In this document: piece by piece, positions 54,522 through 64,000 of the stretch
Position numbering within the stretch: the stretch's first letter is position 1
How the letters are laid out: the number at the start of each line of letters is the position of its first letter
NCBI GenBank assembly: GCA_036245525.1
Contig: BTPG01000002.1
Coordinates: forward strand, 118,274,286 to 118,338,285
From: Semisulcospira habei
Lineage: Eukaryota > Mollusca > Gastropoda > Semisulcospiridae
Reading direction: 5' to 3'
DNA length: 64,000 bases
Position numbers and translations under genes: made by a program
The notes under the pieces: model-generated
Database searches by the model: none
Seen by the model: the letters and a program-made list of their open reading frames with translations, nothing else
Told to the model about the DNA's origin: nothing

Positions 54522-56113
54522 TCACACTTGGAGTTTGGCTCTCAAAATGAAATCTGTGATCTTCAATAGCGCCTCCACAGGCCCGTACAGTTTCTCTTGT
54601 AGGGTGGCGGGCTTCGGCCATATCTCCTCCCTCAGCAACTGGTGGTTCCCACAGTCCTGGAGGATGTGCTCTGTGGTCTGCTCTGCTTCTCCACAAGGGC
54701 ACAGGGGAGATGGCACGAGGTGAAAGCGTCTGTGCAGGTGGAAATTGAGTCGGTTGTGCCCGGTCCTCAGACGGAAGATGGTCACCTGCTCTTGTCTGGA
54801 CAGCTGATGGTAAATGTCTAGGGGCAGTTGTAGTGGTCTGTACACAGACTTAATGATGGTTTTCATCTCTGTGAAGCTGACTCCATTTTCGTCTTGTTCT
54901 TTCTCTGCGCCCACTTTTGCCATTCTGTCAGCTTCTTCATTGGCGTAGATGCCACAGTGTGAAGGGATCCGCTGCAGCACCAGTCTGGTGCACTTGATGT
55001 TTTGCAGTGCCTCTTGTAGACGTGGCAGTTTGCTTGCTGTTGCTGCCTCAAGGACAGACATGGCATCAGTCAGGAAGACAATCTGGGCATCAGGGTCTGC
55101 AGTGCCACTAAGGGTGTTTGCAGCATGGACCAGGGCTTCCACCTCAGCTCTGTAATTTGTGCAGTGAAAGCCTGTTGGTATTGCCTCTGCCTGCCATTTT
55201 CCGTTTGGGTACTGAATGTACACCCCAGCCCCTCCATTCTGAAGTGCATCTGTGGCTGATCCATCGGTGTATACCCGTATCCATGCCTCCTGGGGATACT
55301 TTTCCTCGAGCTTGGCCAGTGTCAGGGCTTTCTTGCTCACAGTGCTGTGCTCATCTTTGGTGGTGATGTAGGGTACCGTGGAAGAGATGGTGATGTTTTC
55401 TGGCTTACTTTCGCAGGGTGGAAGATCACTAGTAGGATTCAGAGCCTCTACCTGCGCAGGGAGCTTTGCCTGGTGTTTTCTCGGCAGAGCTCTCGTCTCC
55501 TTCACAAAGCTTGATCTTTTCAGTCTCCCTGATTTTGGTTGTTTCATCCTGGCATTCATAGGATGGTCTTTGGAAGACTTAAACTTTGTGGACTGTATCA
55601 AGGCTTTGCAATCTCTTCTCATGCGCAGGGGTGGGATGCCTGTTGCCTCTTCCATCTTTTCAATTGGTGTGGATCTCATTGCGCCGGTGATGATACGCAG
55701 TACCTGGTTCTGAACTCTGTCAATGGTCTGCTGGTGTGACTGGCCCGCCGTCAACCATGCATTGGATCCGTACTCAAGGTGTGGTCTCACTGTGCCTTGA
55801 TATACATTTTTGAGGATCTTTTCATTGGCTCCCCATTGTGTTCCAGCCAGCTTCCTCATGATGTTCAGCTTTCTTCTAGCTTTCGCTTTTGCGTTCCAAA
55901 TGTGCGGCTTCCACGTCAGCCTCTTGACAAGGGTGACGCCCAGGTATGTCTGATGGTCTTCATACCGCAGTGGGGCGATGCCCAGTGTTAGGTTGCCAGC
56001 CTTTGCTTTGTTGGAGAGAGAGAAGAGTGTGGCTTATGATTTTTCTGTGTTGATGGTCACACACCAGTTGTTGGTCCAGTCTGTCAGTCTCTCCAGGGCT
56101 AGCTGCATCCTGT
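54522..56113 (-). pseudogene. LINE fragment: RT thumb plus RNase H (I/Nimb-type group)
   Basis: On the minus strand the frame enters at about 56113 (RMQLALERLTDWTNNWCVTI), meets one in-frame TAA at 56034-56036, continues YLGVTLVKRLTWKPHIWNAK into the 445-residue open frame starting at 55859, and ends at 54522. The RNase H domain is complete: YTDGSATD (Asp 199 of the 445), NYRAEVEAL (Glu 239), FLTDAMSVLEA (Asp 265), IPSHCGIYANEEADRMAK (His 301, Asp 311). A CPCGEAEQTTEHILQDC zinc-knuckle-like motif follows. LINEs of the I/Nimb group carry such an RNase H for removing template RNA. Endonuclease and the RT catalytic core are missing, so this is 5'-truncated. The 445-codon run without a stop suggests a fairly recent copy. 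Confidence 0.9.
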
Positions 56114-56269
56114 ATGTAGCATTAAACTATCATTTTTGATCGGCGGACAAGGTTGGTATAGATTGGTGGCAAAATATCTACTGAGTTTGTTCAGTTCGAG
56201 GTTTTAGGCGGATGGTTGCTTTGAGGGTGAAAAACTGCTCTGAAATCACAGTGCATCGCCGCTTTGCGT

Positions 56270-56400
56270 GCCGTTCATTTCCTCCCTTATATTCTGAATT
56301 GAGCTAGAGGACGCGGTGGCGCGCACCCGGTGGCGCAGCGGATTTGCATTTAGTCAAAGCACCACTCGTCAGGCCCTTATGCTAAGGCCATCTCACGGCG
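56270..56400 (+). repeat. SINE-like repeat, inverted relative to 53926-54062
   Basis: GAATTGAGCTAGAGGACGCG, CCGGTGGCGCAGCGGATTTG and AAGCACCACTCGTCAGGCCC. A-box-like TGGCGCAGCGG. It ends in GGCCATCTCACGGCGGG, the other SINE-like core. Confidence 0.8.
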
Positions 56401-56732
56401 GGAAGGGTAAATGTCTGGCCAGGCAGATTAAGAGGGCGGTCTTAAAGCAGAATGTAAACATATGTTATAACTATTTCTGGCTAAAATGTAGCACACGGTA
56501 TGACAAAGCAAATGTCTGCAGACTTTAAAGTTATTTTCCCCAGGATCAAGCATCTCAACACAGTCAGAAAACTGTCTGCAAAGGATACTGATGACAGTAT
56601 TATTTTTGGGTCTTTTGTGTACTAACTTAGAGCTTTATGGTGTAAATACAATGCCAAATGTCGACATTCATCGCTTGGTGGGTGTGTTGTTTCTGTACCC
56701 GAGAGCGCAGATTATCGTCTGCATCGGCCTCG

Positions 56733-57616
56733 TTACGTGGTGGAGTTGTAGTCGTAGTATGATAAACACCCCAGACGCACGCACGTAAGGTTCTTTTAAA
56801 TAAACTTCATTCAGCTGCAATCCGTCACTCGTGCCTTAAGGATGTAGACAATACTGGAGTAACAGTTCCAACAATATTTTACTTCAGGGATGCGATCTCC
56901 ACACAATGCAGTTCCAAATGCACTAACACTGATACAAAGTCTCTTCTGCAATGTCCACACTCCGACACAAAGTTTCTCATACACAGCGTCTCACACAATG
57001 TACGGGCAACGTACCTACGATAAACTGCATATCTCTACTACTGACAATGCAAGACAATGTATATCCACGCTCTCCTAACACCAACGTTATATAGTAAGAC
57101 ACTTTCTAGAATAATCCAAGAAAATCATTCAACGCAACCAATCAAAATAATACACGCAACCGGAACTCAAAAATATTAATAAAAGAAGAACTCTCCAGAA
57201 AACTACAATAGGCTACACAAATTTGGCTGCTCACTTCAGCTCCAAATCCTTGGTAAAATGACATCTCACGAAAGTATGGCAAACTAGTCGGAAACTTCGA
57301 GAACTACCACGATCCTTCATAACACACAAGAAAACGTCTGACGGCTACACGCGCACAGTAAACAACTTGTTGCAAAGTGTCGCTAAATTACCGACGTCAC
57401 ACATACGAGGTCACTAGACAGCGCGACCTTTCTAGAACGTTCTGGACTAAACTTAACATATCATAACAAAGTGAATTCCGCTCTGCGCGACCGAAAGAAA
57501 ATGTTACTTAAAAAGATGCGTGAATCATAACCATGATAGCTCAAATAAATATCGGATTGTTTCCTACGATTAAGACATGTATGCTCTCACAGGACAACAC
57601 AACCACAATCGTAACA
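56733..57616 (-). mobile_element. Solo LTR of a Ty3/gypsy-like element, long subfamily
   Basis: Matches the 62162-62610 LTR at its start (GTAGTCGTAGTATGATA, CCAGACGCACGCACGTAAGG) and end (ACAACACAACCACAATCGTAACA in two pieces), but has about 430 bp more in the middle. CTCGT occurs on both sides (56729-56733, 57617-57621), and the empty site GCCTCGTTTTGAATT is preserved in REP-X copy 1. The leading TG is lost. The minus orientation is inferred from the related element at 62162. Confidence 0.85.
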
Positions 57617-58258
57617 CTCGTTTTGAATTTGTGCATATTTACTAGCCTACGTCAAAAGGCAGAACCCGGTCAATACTGTAGACGAGGTCATCGGTATGGT
57701 GCACACAGGTGTCAGTGTACACATGTACTGATGTTCTCCGGCATCCCTTTGACATAATTTTCTACGAGAATGTAAAATAAACCTTCCATACTCGCTATGC
57801 TGTCAAAATCAATGCTGGTTCCGCTTGACCTGCTACCCTGAGTAACGATCGTGATGGGGGCGTGGTTTGTTCGACTCGGTCTCCGTGCCAAGCGACTGAG
57901 CCAGCGTCCACGGTGGCTAGTTTGACCTTTGATCCTTTATCCCTCGGAAACACGAAACAGAACAGTGGTATTTATACCCACTTTCTGCACTGCAATTTCA
58001 CATCTCACACATCGAAGTCTACGTAACTGAAAGCATCTCTGGAAACGACAAATGCACCATCGCAGCAGAAACACTACCTCTGTGAATCGAGTGAATGAGA
58101 GCCTGCACAGACAAAAACGTGTCACGACCAGCGATGTCAGTGCCGCAATTTTGACACACACCATAGTTTTCAGATCCTTGCAGCATAAAATCTGTGAACT
58201 AGCTAGTAACTTTATGATAAAACAGGTTTAAAATCTTGTGAAATCAGTAAGAGATAAA

Positions 58259-58987
58259 AGAAAAGAAAAGGGGAGACTGCCAGTGCTAATATTTTAGGAA
58301 GGTTACAAAGTAAAGTAGATAATAGCACTGTCAGGGGAGAGAAATGTGCATGATCGACCAGTGATCGTAGATCTACTGTGGCCAAAGCACAAAAAAAAAA
58401 AGAGATAGGAAAGAGAGGGGGCGCTAAAAAAAGTGACTGAAAGCAATGCATATGGAAGCCCCCCCCCCGAAGGGGGGCGTATCACATATCCCACTGTTCC
58501 AGCCACTCAGTGCATGGAAATTTAAATCTAGGTCCCCCCCAAGGGGGGTCCAGATATTTAGCCTGTGTGAACAGCTGTTTCGGTCTTGTCGACCTCTTCA
58601 GCACACCATCGGCGATACTGGAGGAGGCAGGAATTTCTGCCTACGTGCAAAGACAACCACATTTTACTGTGGGGGGACCTAGATTTAAATTTCCATGCAC
58701 TGAGGGGGGACCTAGATTTAAATTTCCATGCACTGAGGGGGGACCTAGATTTAAATTTCCATGCACTGAGTGGCTGGAACAGTGGGATATGTGATACGCC
58801 CCCCTTCGGGGGGGGGGGGGGGGTCTTCCATATGCATTGCTTTCAGTCACTTTTTTAGCGCCCCCTCTCTTTCCTATCTCTTTTTTTTGTGTGTGTGTGC
58901 TTTGGCCACAGTATATCTATGATCACTGGTCGATCATGCACATTTCTCTCCCCTGACAGTGCTATTATCTACTTTACTTTGTAACCT
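58259..58987. mobile_element. FB-1 foldback element, copy 2, with 15-bp target duplication
   Basis: TCAGTAAGAGATAAA occurs at 58244-58258 and 58988-59002 and only once in REP-X copy 1. Arms 58300-58460 and 58830-58987 are complementary (AGGTTACAAAGTAAAGTAGA pairs with TCTACTTTACTTTGTAACCT). About 40 bp at the left end has no partner. Inside, a 33-bp unit (GGGGGGACCTAGATTTAAAT plus TTCCATGCACTGA) is repeated three times at about 58674-58772, with an inverted copy at 58508-58540. No coding sequence. Confidence 0.88.
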
Positions 58988-59088
58988 TCAGTAAGAGATA
59001 AATTCTACTGAAGATCATGAATTCTGAAAATCACTAGCGCTCGCGGAACTATTGGAAGATCGACAAAGACCGTAGCCGGATTACTTAC

Positions 59089-59284
59089 TGATTCACATAG
59101 CAAGAAAGCGACAAATTCCGGATGGGCGGTCAAGCCAAGCTCTATATTCCCTTGTCCGATGTCAATTCTACTTAGGGGTATCTTTTCTCTCTTTCTCTTT
59201 CTTCTCTTCAATTCCGAGTCTGTAATTGTCGGCCGGCGCGAGTCGACTGGTACTTTCTTTTTTTCTTCGCTGGTTCATCCGCCA
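59089..59284 (-). pseudogene. REP-X first-exon-like ORF, copy 2
   Basis: Starts MADEPAKKKRKY at the ATG in CAAGATGGCGG, as in copy 1. The frame then slips, and the other frame gives KIPLSRIDIGQGNIELGL, TAHPEFVAFLL and the donor ATCA|GTAAGTAA. A segment of about 24 bases present in copy 1 is missing. Conservation of start, end and donor in both copies suggests that the family's source gene used this exon. Confidence 0.5.
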
Positions 59285-59599
59285 TCTTGTTTCTGATTGG
59301 TTATAATTATGCAGATGACCTAAGGTCGCATAGAATAGTTATGACGTCAGCTACCATCGCCTATCACAAGCAATCTTTTGATGGTGTCCAGTCACAATAT
59401 TCCGGTGGCCTCTTTTCGCTTTGAACGGACGAAAGAAAGCATTATCCCAGTAATATCTTTTTGCGAACTGAAGCATTAAAAAAGGTCAGGAGTGCCCCTT
59501 TAAGAAAGCCATGGGAAACAGTTGTATGTACATGTTTCACCAAGATTTAAATCTTGGTATCAATTTACACATTTGCTTCCTTTGTCTGTCATGAAACGT

Positions 59600-59728
59600 G
59601 AATTTACAAAGTGGTGTCAGCAAGAGGCATTGATCCTCATGAACCCCCGCAGATGCGGGAGGCTCATAAAGATATATGCCTCTTGCAGTTCAATCGTGTT
59701 TCCCGTTCCTCGGCGGTGAAAGCGTTAA
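59600..59728. mobile_element. PAL-2 copy, right end intact
   Basis: Hairpin CAGCAAGAGGCATTGATCCT to TATATGCCTCTTGC, and right end GGCGGTGAAAGCGTTAA (TTAA 59725-59728). Confidence 0.8.
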
Positions 59729-59762
59729 TTAACAGTGACAACACAGTTGCCTTTGAAATAAA

Positions 59763-59971
59763 TTGACCCCTTGACTGTCGGCGGACACAAACTATGATTG
59801 TGAATCCATAGCGAATTCAAAGTCACGTTACCCCATTTATTCGAAGAAAAGGAAGTCACCAAGAGATATAGAACCTCATGAGCCCCCGCATCGGAGGGGA
59901 CTCATGGGGTTCTTTGCCGCTTACAGTTTGGGTAGTGTTCTCATTTTCGTGGCTGTCACTGTCATCGTTAG
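59763..59971. mobile_element. PAL-2 copy with AGAACC core
   Basis: TTGACCCCTTGACTGTCGGC to ATCGTTAG. The core ATAGAACCTCATGAGCCCCC pairs with GGACTCATGGGGTTCTTTGC. Confidence 0.75.
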
Positions 59972-60116
59972 CGCGCCATGACAGTTGACAACAGAAATTG
60001 TCTTTCCGCCAAAATAACGCCTGCCGTCAAAATCGGTAAACTCAAATCAGTTCATTATAGATTTCGGCAATCCTCAGCAGTTTTCGGAATCCCTATCTCA
60101 GCAATCGCTATTTCTC

Positions 60117-60336
60117 TTAATGAATCCCTTTCACTGGCGAGAAAACGCGAATGCGATCCAACTGCAAGAGGTATAGATCCTCATGAGCCTCCGCGACCGC
60201 GGGGACTCATGAGGATCTATGCCTTTTGCTAAGATCGATTTGAATCCACGTTCCAACGACGGTTGTGTCTTTTGGTCGTTGAATGAACAAAGATTTCAGG
60301 AACATAATATTGTAGTGTCTAGTGGCAGGGAATTAA
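60117..60336. mobile_element. PAL-2 palindromic element, full length
   Basis: 220 bp with TTAA at 60117-60120 and 60333-60336. Left end TTAATGAATCCCTTTCACTG, right end GTGGCAGGGAATTAA. The hairpin is near perfect. Confidence 0.85.
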
Positions 60337-60686
60337 ATAACCGGTACAGTCTACCGGTTGCTACTTTCGTTTCCTTGGTATTTGCCTTCAAAAACCGGTA
60401 AACCGTTAAACCGGTTAACGCAAAAACCGGGCAGTAAAGGAATTATCGGATGACAGATAACGACACGCGATCAGTTTCACAGAGGGAAACATTGCAAAGA
60501 AGCGGGTAAAAGAAATATTGTTTCTCTTTTATTCTAGAAAGAATTGCTGAGATTTGCGATCAACGCAGAACGGAAAGGCATCTTTGTTTCCACTTCAAGC
60601 CACGTTACTTCTTTGCATCAAGCAACCCAGCACTGTTGACAAATTTGTTATAATAGATGACTTTACTTCTTTTTTTTTTTTAAGAG
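60337..60686. other. ACCGGT-rich cluster, no gene
   Basis: AACCGGTACAGTCTACCGGT, AAAAACCGGTAAACCG and TTAAACCGGTTAACG lie within 90 bp. The rest is AT-rich. Confidence 0.55.
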
Positions 60687-60745
60687 AGAGAGATGATGAT
60701 GAAACGTTTTTATTCAGGTAAAAAGTTTTAGGCATAGCAATGCCG
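60687..60745 (-). repeat. LINE 3' tail fragment (family T)
   Basis: GAGATGATGATGAAACG followed by CAGGTAAAAAGTTTTAGGCA parallels the segment at 35985-36035. Confidence 0.6.
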
Positions 60746-60836
60746 ATCTTCCAAACTGTCCTGCTACTCTACACATATAAAAATACATCAGACGATACAT
60801 CAAAAGATAAAACATATGTAAGTAAAATGACCCATC

Positions 60837-61154
<318 letters not shown>

Positions 61155-62068
61155 TTACTTCTGAAGTAAATATTTATGGAGGCGATCTTTGAAGACGCTA
61201 ATCTTACAAATTAATTTCAGGTGTGGAGGTAACATATTCCACGCTTTAGCGCCGGAAAAAGACAGGCTGGTTTTACAGATGTCTAATCTAATTTTTGGAA
61301 GGTGGATCGAGCTATTTCTCGTGTTTTTCCTGTTTTATTGTCAGAAAATAGAGTTGTTAGATAGGGTGGGGCTTTTCCGTGCATGATCTTGTGCAGTAGA
61401 ACACAGCGGCGCTCAAAGTGTTTTTTCAACGTTAGTAACTTGAGAAATTTTAATTTTTCATCAGTCGAAGTAGGACCGGGAAGTATTAATTTAATGCCCC
61501 GACGATACAAGGAATTAACTTTTTTATGTGAACTTCGCTGCATCCATCCCAGACGGTAGAACTGTAGTCACAACGCGTTTTGATATGCGCATAGAAAAAG
61601 AGTTTACGGATATCAGTATTAACTGTATGGCGTAGTTTTGATAACAGGAACAGATTTTTGGAGATTGTTTTGCATACAGAGTCAGTATGCGGCTCCCATC
61701 TTAATTGGTTGTCCACTATAACGCCTAATAAGCGATGCCTAGTTACTTGTTCTACAAGCTGGCTATCTAAGGAGAGTGTTAAAGGTGGTAGGCCATGCTG
61801 GTGTTTCTGACGTGTAGTAACTAACATGCTCTTTGTCTTTGGAATACTAATAATCATGTGATTATCACTGCACCAGCCTGCTACTTCATCAAGACTTTGT
61901 CCTTGGAGTACCTTATTAATGGTTGCGATATCTTTATCAGATGTGTGTATCGTCGTGTCATCTGCGAACAGATCGCAGTTTGCGTCTAAATGAGATATAC
62001 ACAGTGGCAGATCATTAATAAATAGATTAAATAATAAGGGCCCTAGAATAGACCCCTGTGGAACACCG
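61155..62068 (-). pseudogene. LINE reverse transcriptase C-terminal half
   Basis: On the minus strand, open from the GA tract: CGVPQGSILGPLLFNLFIND (RT), CDLFADDTTIHTSDK (motif C, both Asp present), NHMIISIPKTKSMLV, HRLLGVIVDNQLRWEPH. One frameshift near 61520-61540 leads to YRRGIKLILPGPTSTDEKLK. A second near 61300 leads to LDICKTSLSFSGAKAWNMLP and FKDRLHKYLLQK with a stop at 61155-61157. Upstream RT motifs are missing: the GA tract at 62069 replaces everything before GVPQG. Clade is uncertain, distinct from the 26-28 kb element by its tail. Confidence 0.88.

Positions 62069-62162
<94 letters not shown>
62069..62162. repeat. (GA)n microsatellite at a LINE/LTR junction
   Basis: Pure GA sits exactly between the RT GVPQG codons and the LTR start TTACGTG. 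Confidence 0.97.
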
Positions 62163-62164
<2 letters not shown>

Positions 62165-62610
62165 ACGTGTTGAGTCGTAGTCGTAGTATGATATTACACC
62201 AGACGCACGCACGTAAGGTTCTTTTAAAGAAACTTCACTCAGCTGCAACCCGTCACACGTGGCTTAAGGATGTAGACCACACTGGAGTAACAGTTCCAAC
62301 AAAATTTTATTGCAGTGATGCGATCTCCACACAATGCGTTCACAAATGCACCAACACTGATACAATGTCTTCTCTGCAAAATGTCTACACTTTGGCACAA
62401 TGCGTCTCTCATACAATGTATATCACCATACACTGCATAACTTCATAACTCCTTCACTGACAATGAACCAATGTCAATGTGCTTACGATACACTGCAATT
62501 ATACGTCACACAAAAGTACGCCAGACAGTTCACGACCTTGCCCGCATTCTATGGAAATTACGATTAATGCATGCATGCTCTCACCGAACAACACAACCAC
62601 AATCGTAACA
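62162..62610 (-). mobile_element. 3' LTR (left copy) of a Ty3/gypsy-like element
   Basis: Starts TTACGTGTTGAGTCGTAGTC (leading TG lost at the GA tract) and ends CACAATCGTAACA, so the full LTR would be TGTTACG...CGTAACA. Collinear with 63711-64000 with few differences. Right after it, TTACCCCACTTTTT is the reverse complement of a purine tract AAAAAGTGGGGTAA, fitting a polypurine tract for an element on the minus strand. Confidence 0.9.
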
Positions 62611-62984
62611 TTACCCCACTTTTTAGAATGAAATTTCACAAAATTTCTTCTCAAATCTCAAAATACGGTTGTGGCTGTGTTAACCTACACAGAACCCTAA
62701 ATAAATAGAATTTCACATCAAAATCAATCAAATCAACTACTTTAAAAATAATTAACTCACGGTTCCTTTAAACTGTCCTGAGCGCAGACATGTCCCTTTA
62801 AACTCATGGACACCGAAATGTTTCTTTAAACTATTCTAGACACAGAAATGTTAATTTAAACTGCTCTGCTCAGGTAATCCACTCCAAAGCTCCGCGAACC
62901 CTTGATTAAACTGAAAATTAATGTCAAAGTTAATTTCTGGAACATCGCCAAATCATGAGGTACAGCTCACACAGCTCAAGGGTC

Positions 62985-63084
62985 CTGGGTCGAACACTGT
63001 CGGCTTACGGAATGTATGATAGTCCATACATACCAAATTGGATCTCTCTGGTTTCTTGGCGATGACCACTGGCGATCTGGAATC
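62985..63084 (-). pseudogene. Ty3/gypsy reverse transcriptase fragment
   Basis: Minus-strand reading DSRSPVVIAKKPERSNLVCM then DYHTFRKPTVFDP. It matches the start of the gypsy RT domain, where SPVV.VKK.DG and the DYR.LN..TV motifs are standard. The frame is lost immediately after. It shows that the element derives from a full Ty3/gypsy-type pol that has been deleted on both sides. Confidence 0.7.
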
Positions 63085-63358
63085 TCTGACGACTCCAAGG
63101 TCCGGCGACTACCCAACATTCTTTCTCAGGCAGTCCCTCTTTCGTGTTGTCAAGAATACGACACGGCTCGTCACGAACTAACTCTTTCGATGTCAGATCA
63201 ACCTCACGTTGAGCAAATTGATGCCCGAACTCCGTAGACTGGACTCTCAGCGTCTCCTGTTAATCTCTCTCCTTATCCTCCTCCTGCAACTTCAACATCT
63301 CCTTACTCAGAGGAGCTCCGTCTCGCTCGCGACCCTCGATCACCTGGCTTTTCGGCGA

Positions 63359-63628
63359 TCATATCTGATCATTGTGGCAGCGCTCGGCATCGTATCGCCG
63401 ACTGTCCAATTCATGCGCCTGTTTTTGCTGCAGATGATCAATAGCTGCTCTCTGTTCTGATTCTAACTTATCTCGATCGCTGGCCACGGTCGCGTCCACG
63501 TGGTTCTGCAGTCGCTCCAGCAACCTGCGCTTCTCTTTTTTCAACTTGTCTCTATTCACTGTGGCTGCTTCTATGAGTCCACATTCCTTTCCAATTTTCA
63601 GGAATGTCTCCATCTCCGATGTCGCCAT
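63359..63628 (-). pseudogene. Gag-like N-terminal frame of the LTR element
   Basis: 89 residues: MATSEMETFLKIGKECGLIE, then a charged, coiled-coil-like region (KLKKEKRRLLERLQNHVD, and DRDKLESEQRAAIDHLQQKQ). The start with FL.IGKE.GL followed by Lys/Glu-rich helix resembles the N-terminus of some animal Ty3/gypsy Gag proteins. It starts about 80 nt inside the right LTR, as expected for gag. No zinc knuckle or capsid domain remains. Confidence 0.55.
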
Positions 63629-63710
63629 CTCTGCGTTTCACTGCTGGCTGTTTTCTCCGGCTACCCTTTCCACTGAGCCAACTGAAGAAGTCCCGTCGGA
63701 GGTGCCAAAA

Positions 63711-64000
63711 TGTTACGTGTTGAGTCGTAGTCGTAATATGATATCACACCAGACGCACGCACGTAAGGTTCTTTTAAAGAAACTTCACTCAGCTGCAACC
63801 CGTCACACGTGGCTTAAGGATGTAGACCACACAGGAGTAACAGTTCCAACAAAATTTTATTGCAGTGATGCGATCTCCACACAATGCGTTCACAAATGCA
63901 CCAACACTGATACAATGTCTCCTCTGCAAAATGTCTACACTTTGACACAATGCGACTCTCATACAATGTAAATCACCATACACTGCATAACTCCTTCACT
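63711..64000 (-). mobile_element. 5' LTR (right copy), cut by the window end
   Basis: TGTTACGTGTTGAGTCGTAG through ATACACTGCATAACTCCTTC, collinear with 62162-62460. The remaining third or so of the LTR lies beyond the window. Confidence 0.9.

Larger units (their letters stand above)
56519..59505 (-). mobile_element. REP-X copy 2, interrupted by an LTR and by FB-1
   Basis: Collinear with copy 1 (38757-40150) outside two insertions: 56733-57616 (LTR) and 58259-58987 (FB-1). The far end reads AGGAGTGCCCCTTTAAG, against TTTAAAGTTAT at the near end; these may be worn termini. A 24-base deletion and a frameshift affect the exon-like ORF. Confidence 0.78.
62611..63710 (-). mobile_element. Internal region of the LTR element, deleted and non-autonomous
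   Basis: Only about 1.1 kb lies between the LTRs. From the 5' side (right): a TGGCACCTCCGACGGGAC stretch two to four bases after the LTR (candidate primer binding site, 63690-63708), a gag-like frame (63628-63359), unassigned sequence, an RT fragment (63084-62985), then four worn repeats of about 38 bp (TTTAAACTNTTCT-type, 62762-62870) and the purine tract. Most of pol is missing. Confidence 0.75.

Overview
The window is animal nuclear DNA made almost entirely of transposable elements and simple repeats. I find no host protein-coding gene. Evidence for a metazoan genome: GT-AG introns, tRNA-derived SINEs, several non-LTR retrotransposon (LINE) clades, a Ty3/gypsy-like LTR element, a hAT element, and very long CA, GA/CT and TA microsatellites. 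The repeat style fits a mollusc, probably a marine gastropod; that is inference, since no host gene tests it. Labels used: PAL-1 to PAL-12 are short palindromic (hairpin) families, REP-A, REP-F and REP-X are longer dispersed repeats, FB-1 is a foldback family.

Layout. 0-13 kb: REP-A copy, a 44-bp MluI-rich satellite (1649-3745), a foldback with homopolymer arms (4355-5322), a PAL-1 cluster, GT/AC microsatellites, a hAT-like non-autonomous element (9708-10190), PAL-1/2/3 insertions, and a second REP-A copy in opposite orientation. 13-17 kb: REP-F copies each carrying a CA microsatellite at the same internal place, more REP-A, and a roughly 125-bp tandem repeat. 17.0-22.4 kb: the best-preserved element, a complete hAT transposon with inverted termini, a repeated ATTACA at the insertion, and a three-exon transposase gene (minus strand) spoiled by one frameshift. 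23-24.3 kb: FB-1 containing a SINE. 26-28 kb: a decayed LINE with recognisable reverse transcriptase. 28-38 kb: SINE, inverted-repeat element, a 64-bp minisatellite in 11 near-identical copies between two PAL-1 elements, and palindromes. 38.7-40.2 and 56.5-59.5 kb: two REP-X copies with a conserved first-exon-like ORF; the second copy carries an LTR insertion and an FB-1 insertion that the first lacks. 41-54 kb: REP-F, LINE tails joined to CT/GA tracts, SINEs, and a nested PAL-2/LINE/PAL-1 stack (46691-47640). 54.5-56.1 kb: LINE fragment with RNase H. 60-64 kb: PAL-2 copies, an AT tract, a LINE RT fragment, and an internally deleted Ty3/gypsy-like element whose right LTR runs off the window.

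The dominant and possibly least described feature is the density of TTAA-flanked palindromic elements (PAL-1, PAL-2, PAL-3). Ends starting TTAACC and TTAA target sites shared between neighbours point to mobilisation by a piggyBac-type transposase in trans, though no such transposase is in the window. Apart from the hAT gene, all coding remnants are parts of retroelements or of REP-X, and each carries stops, frameshifts or truncations.
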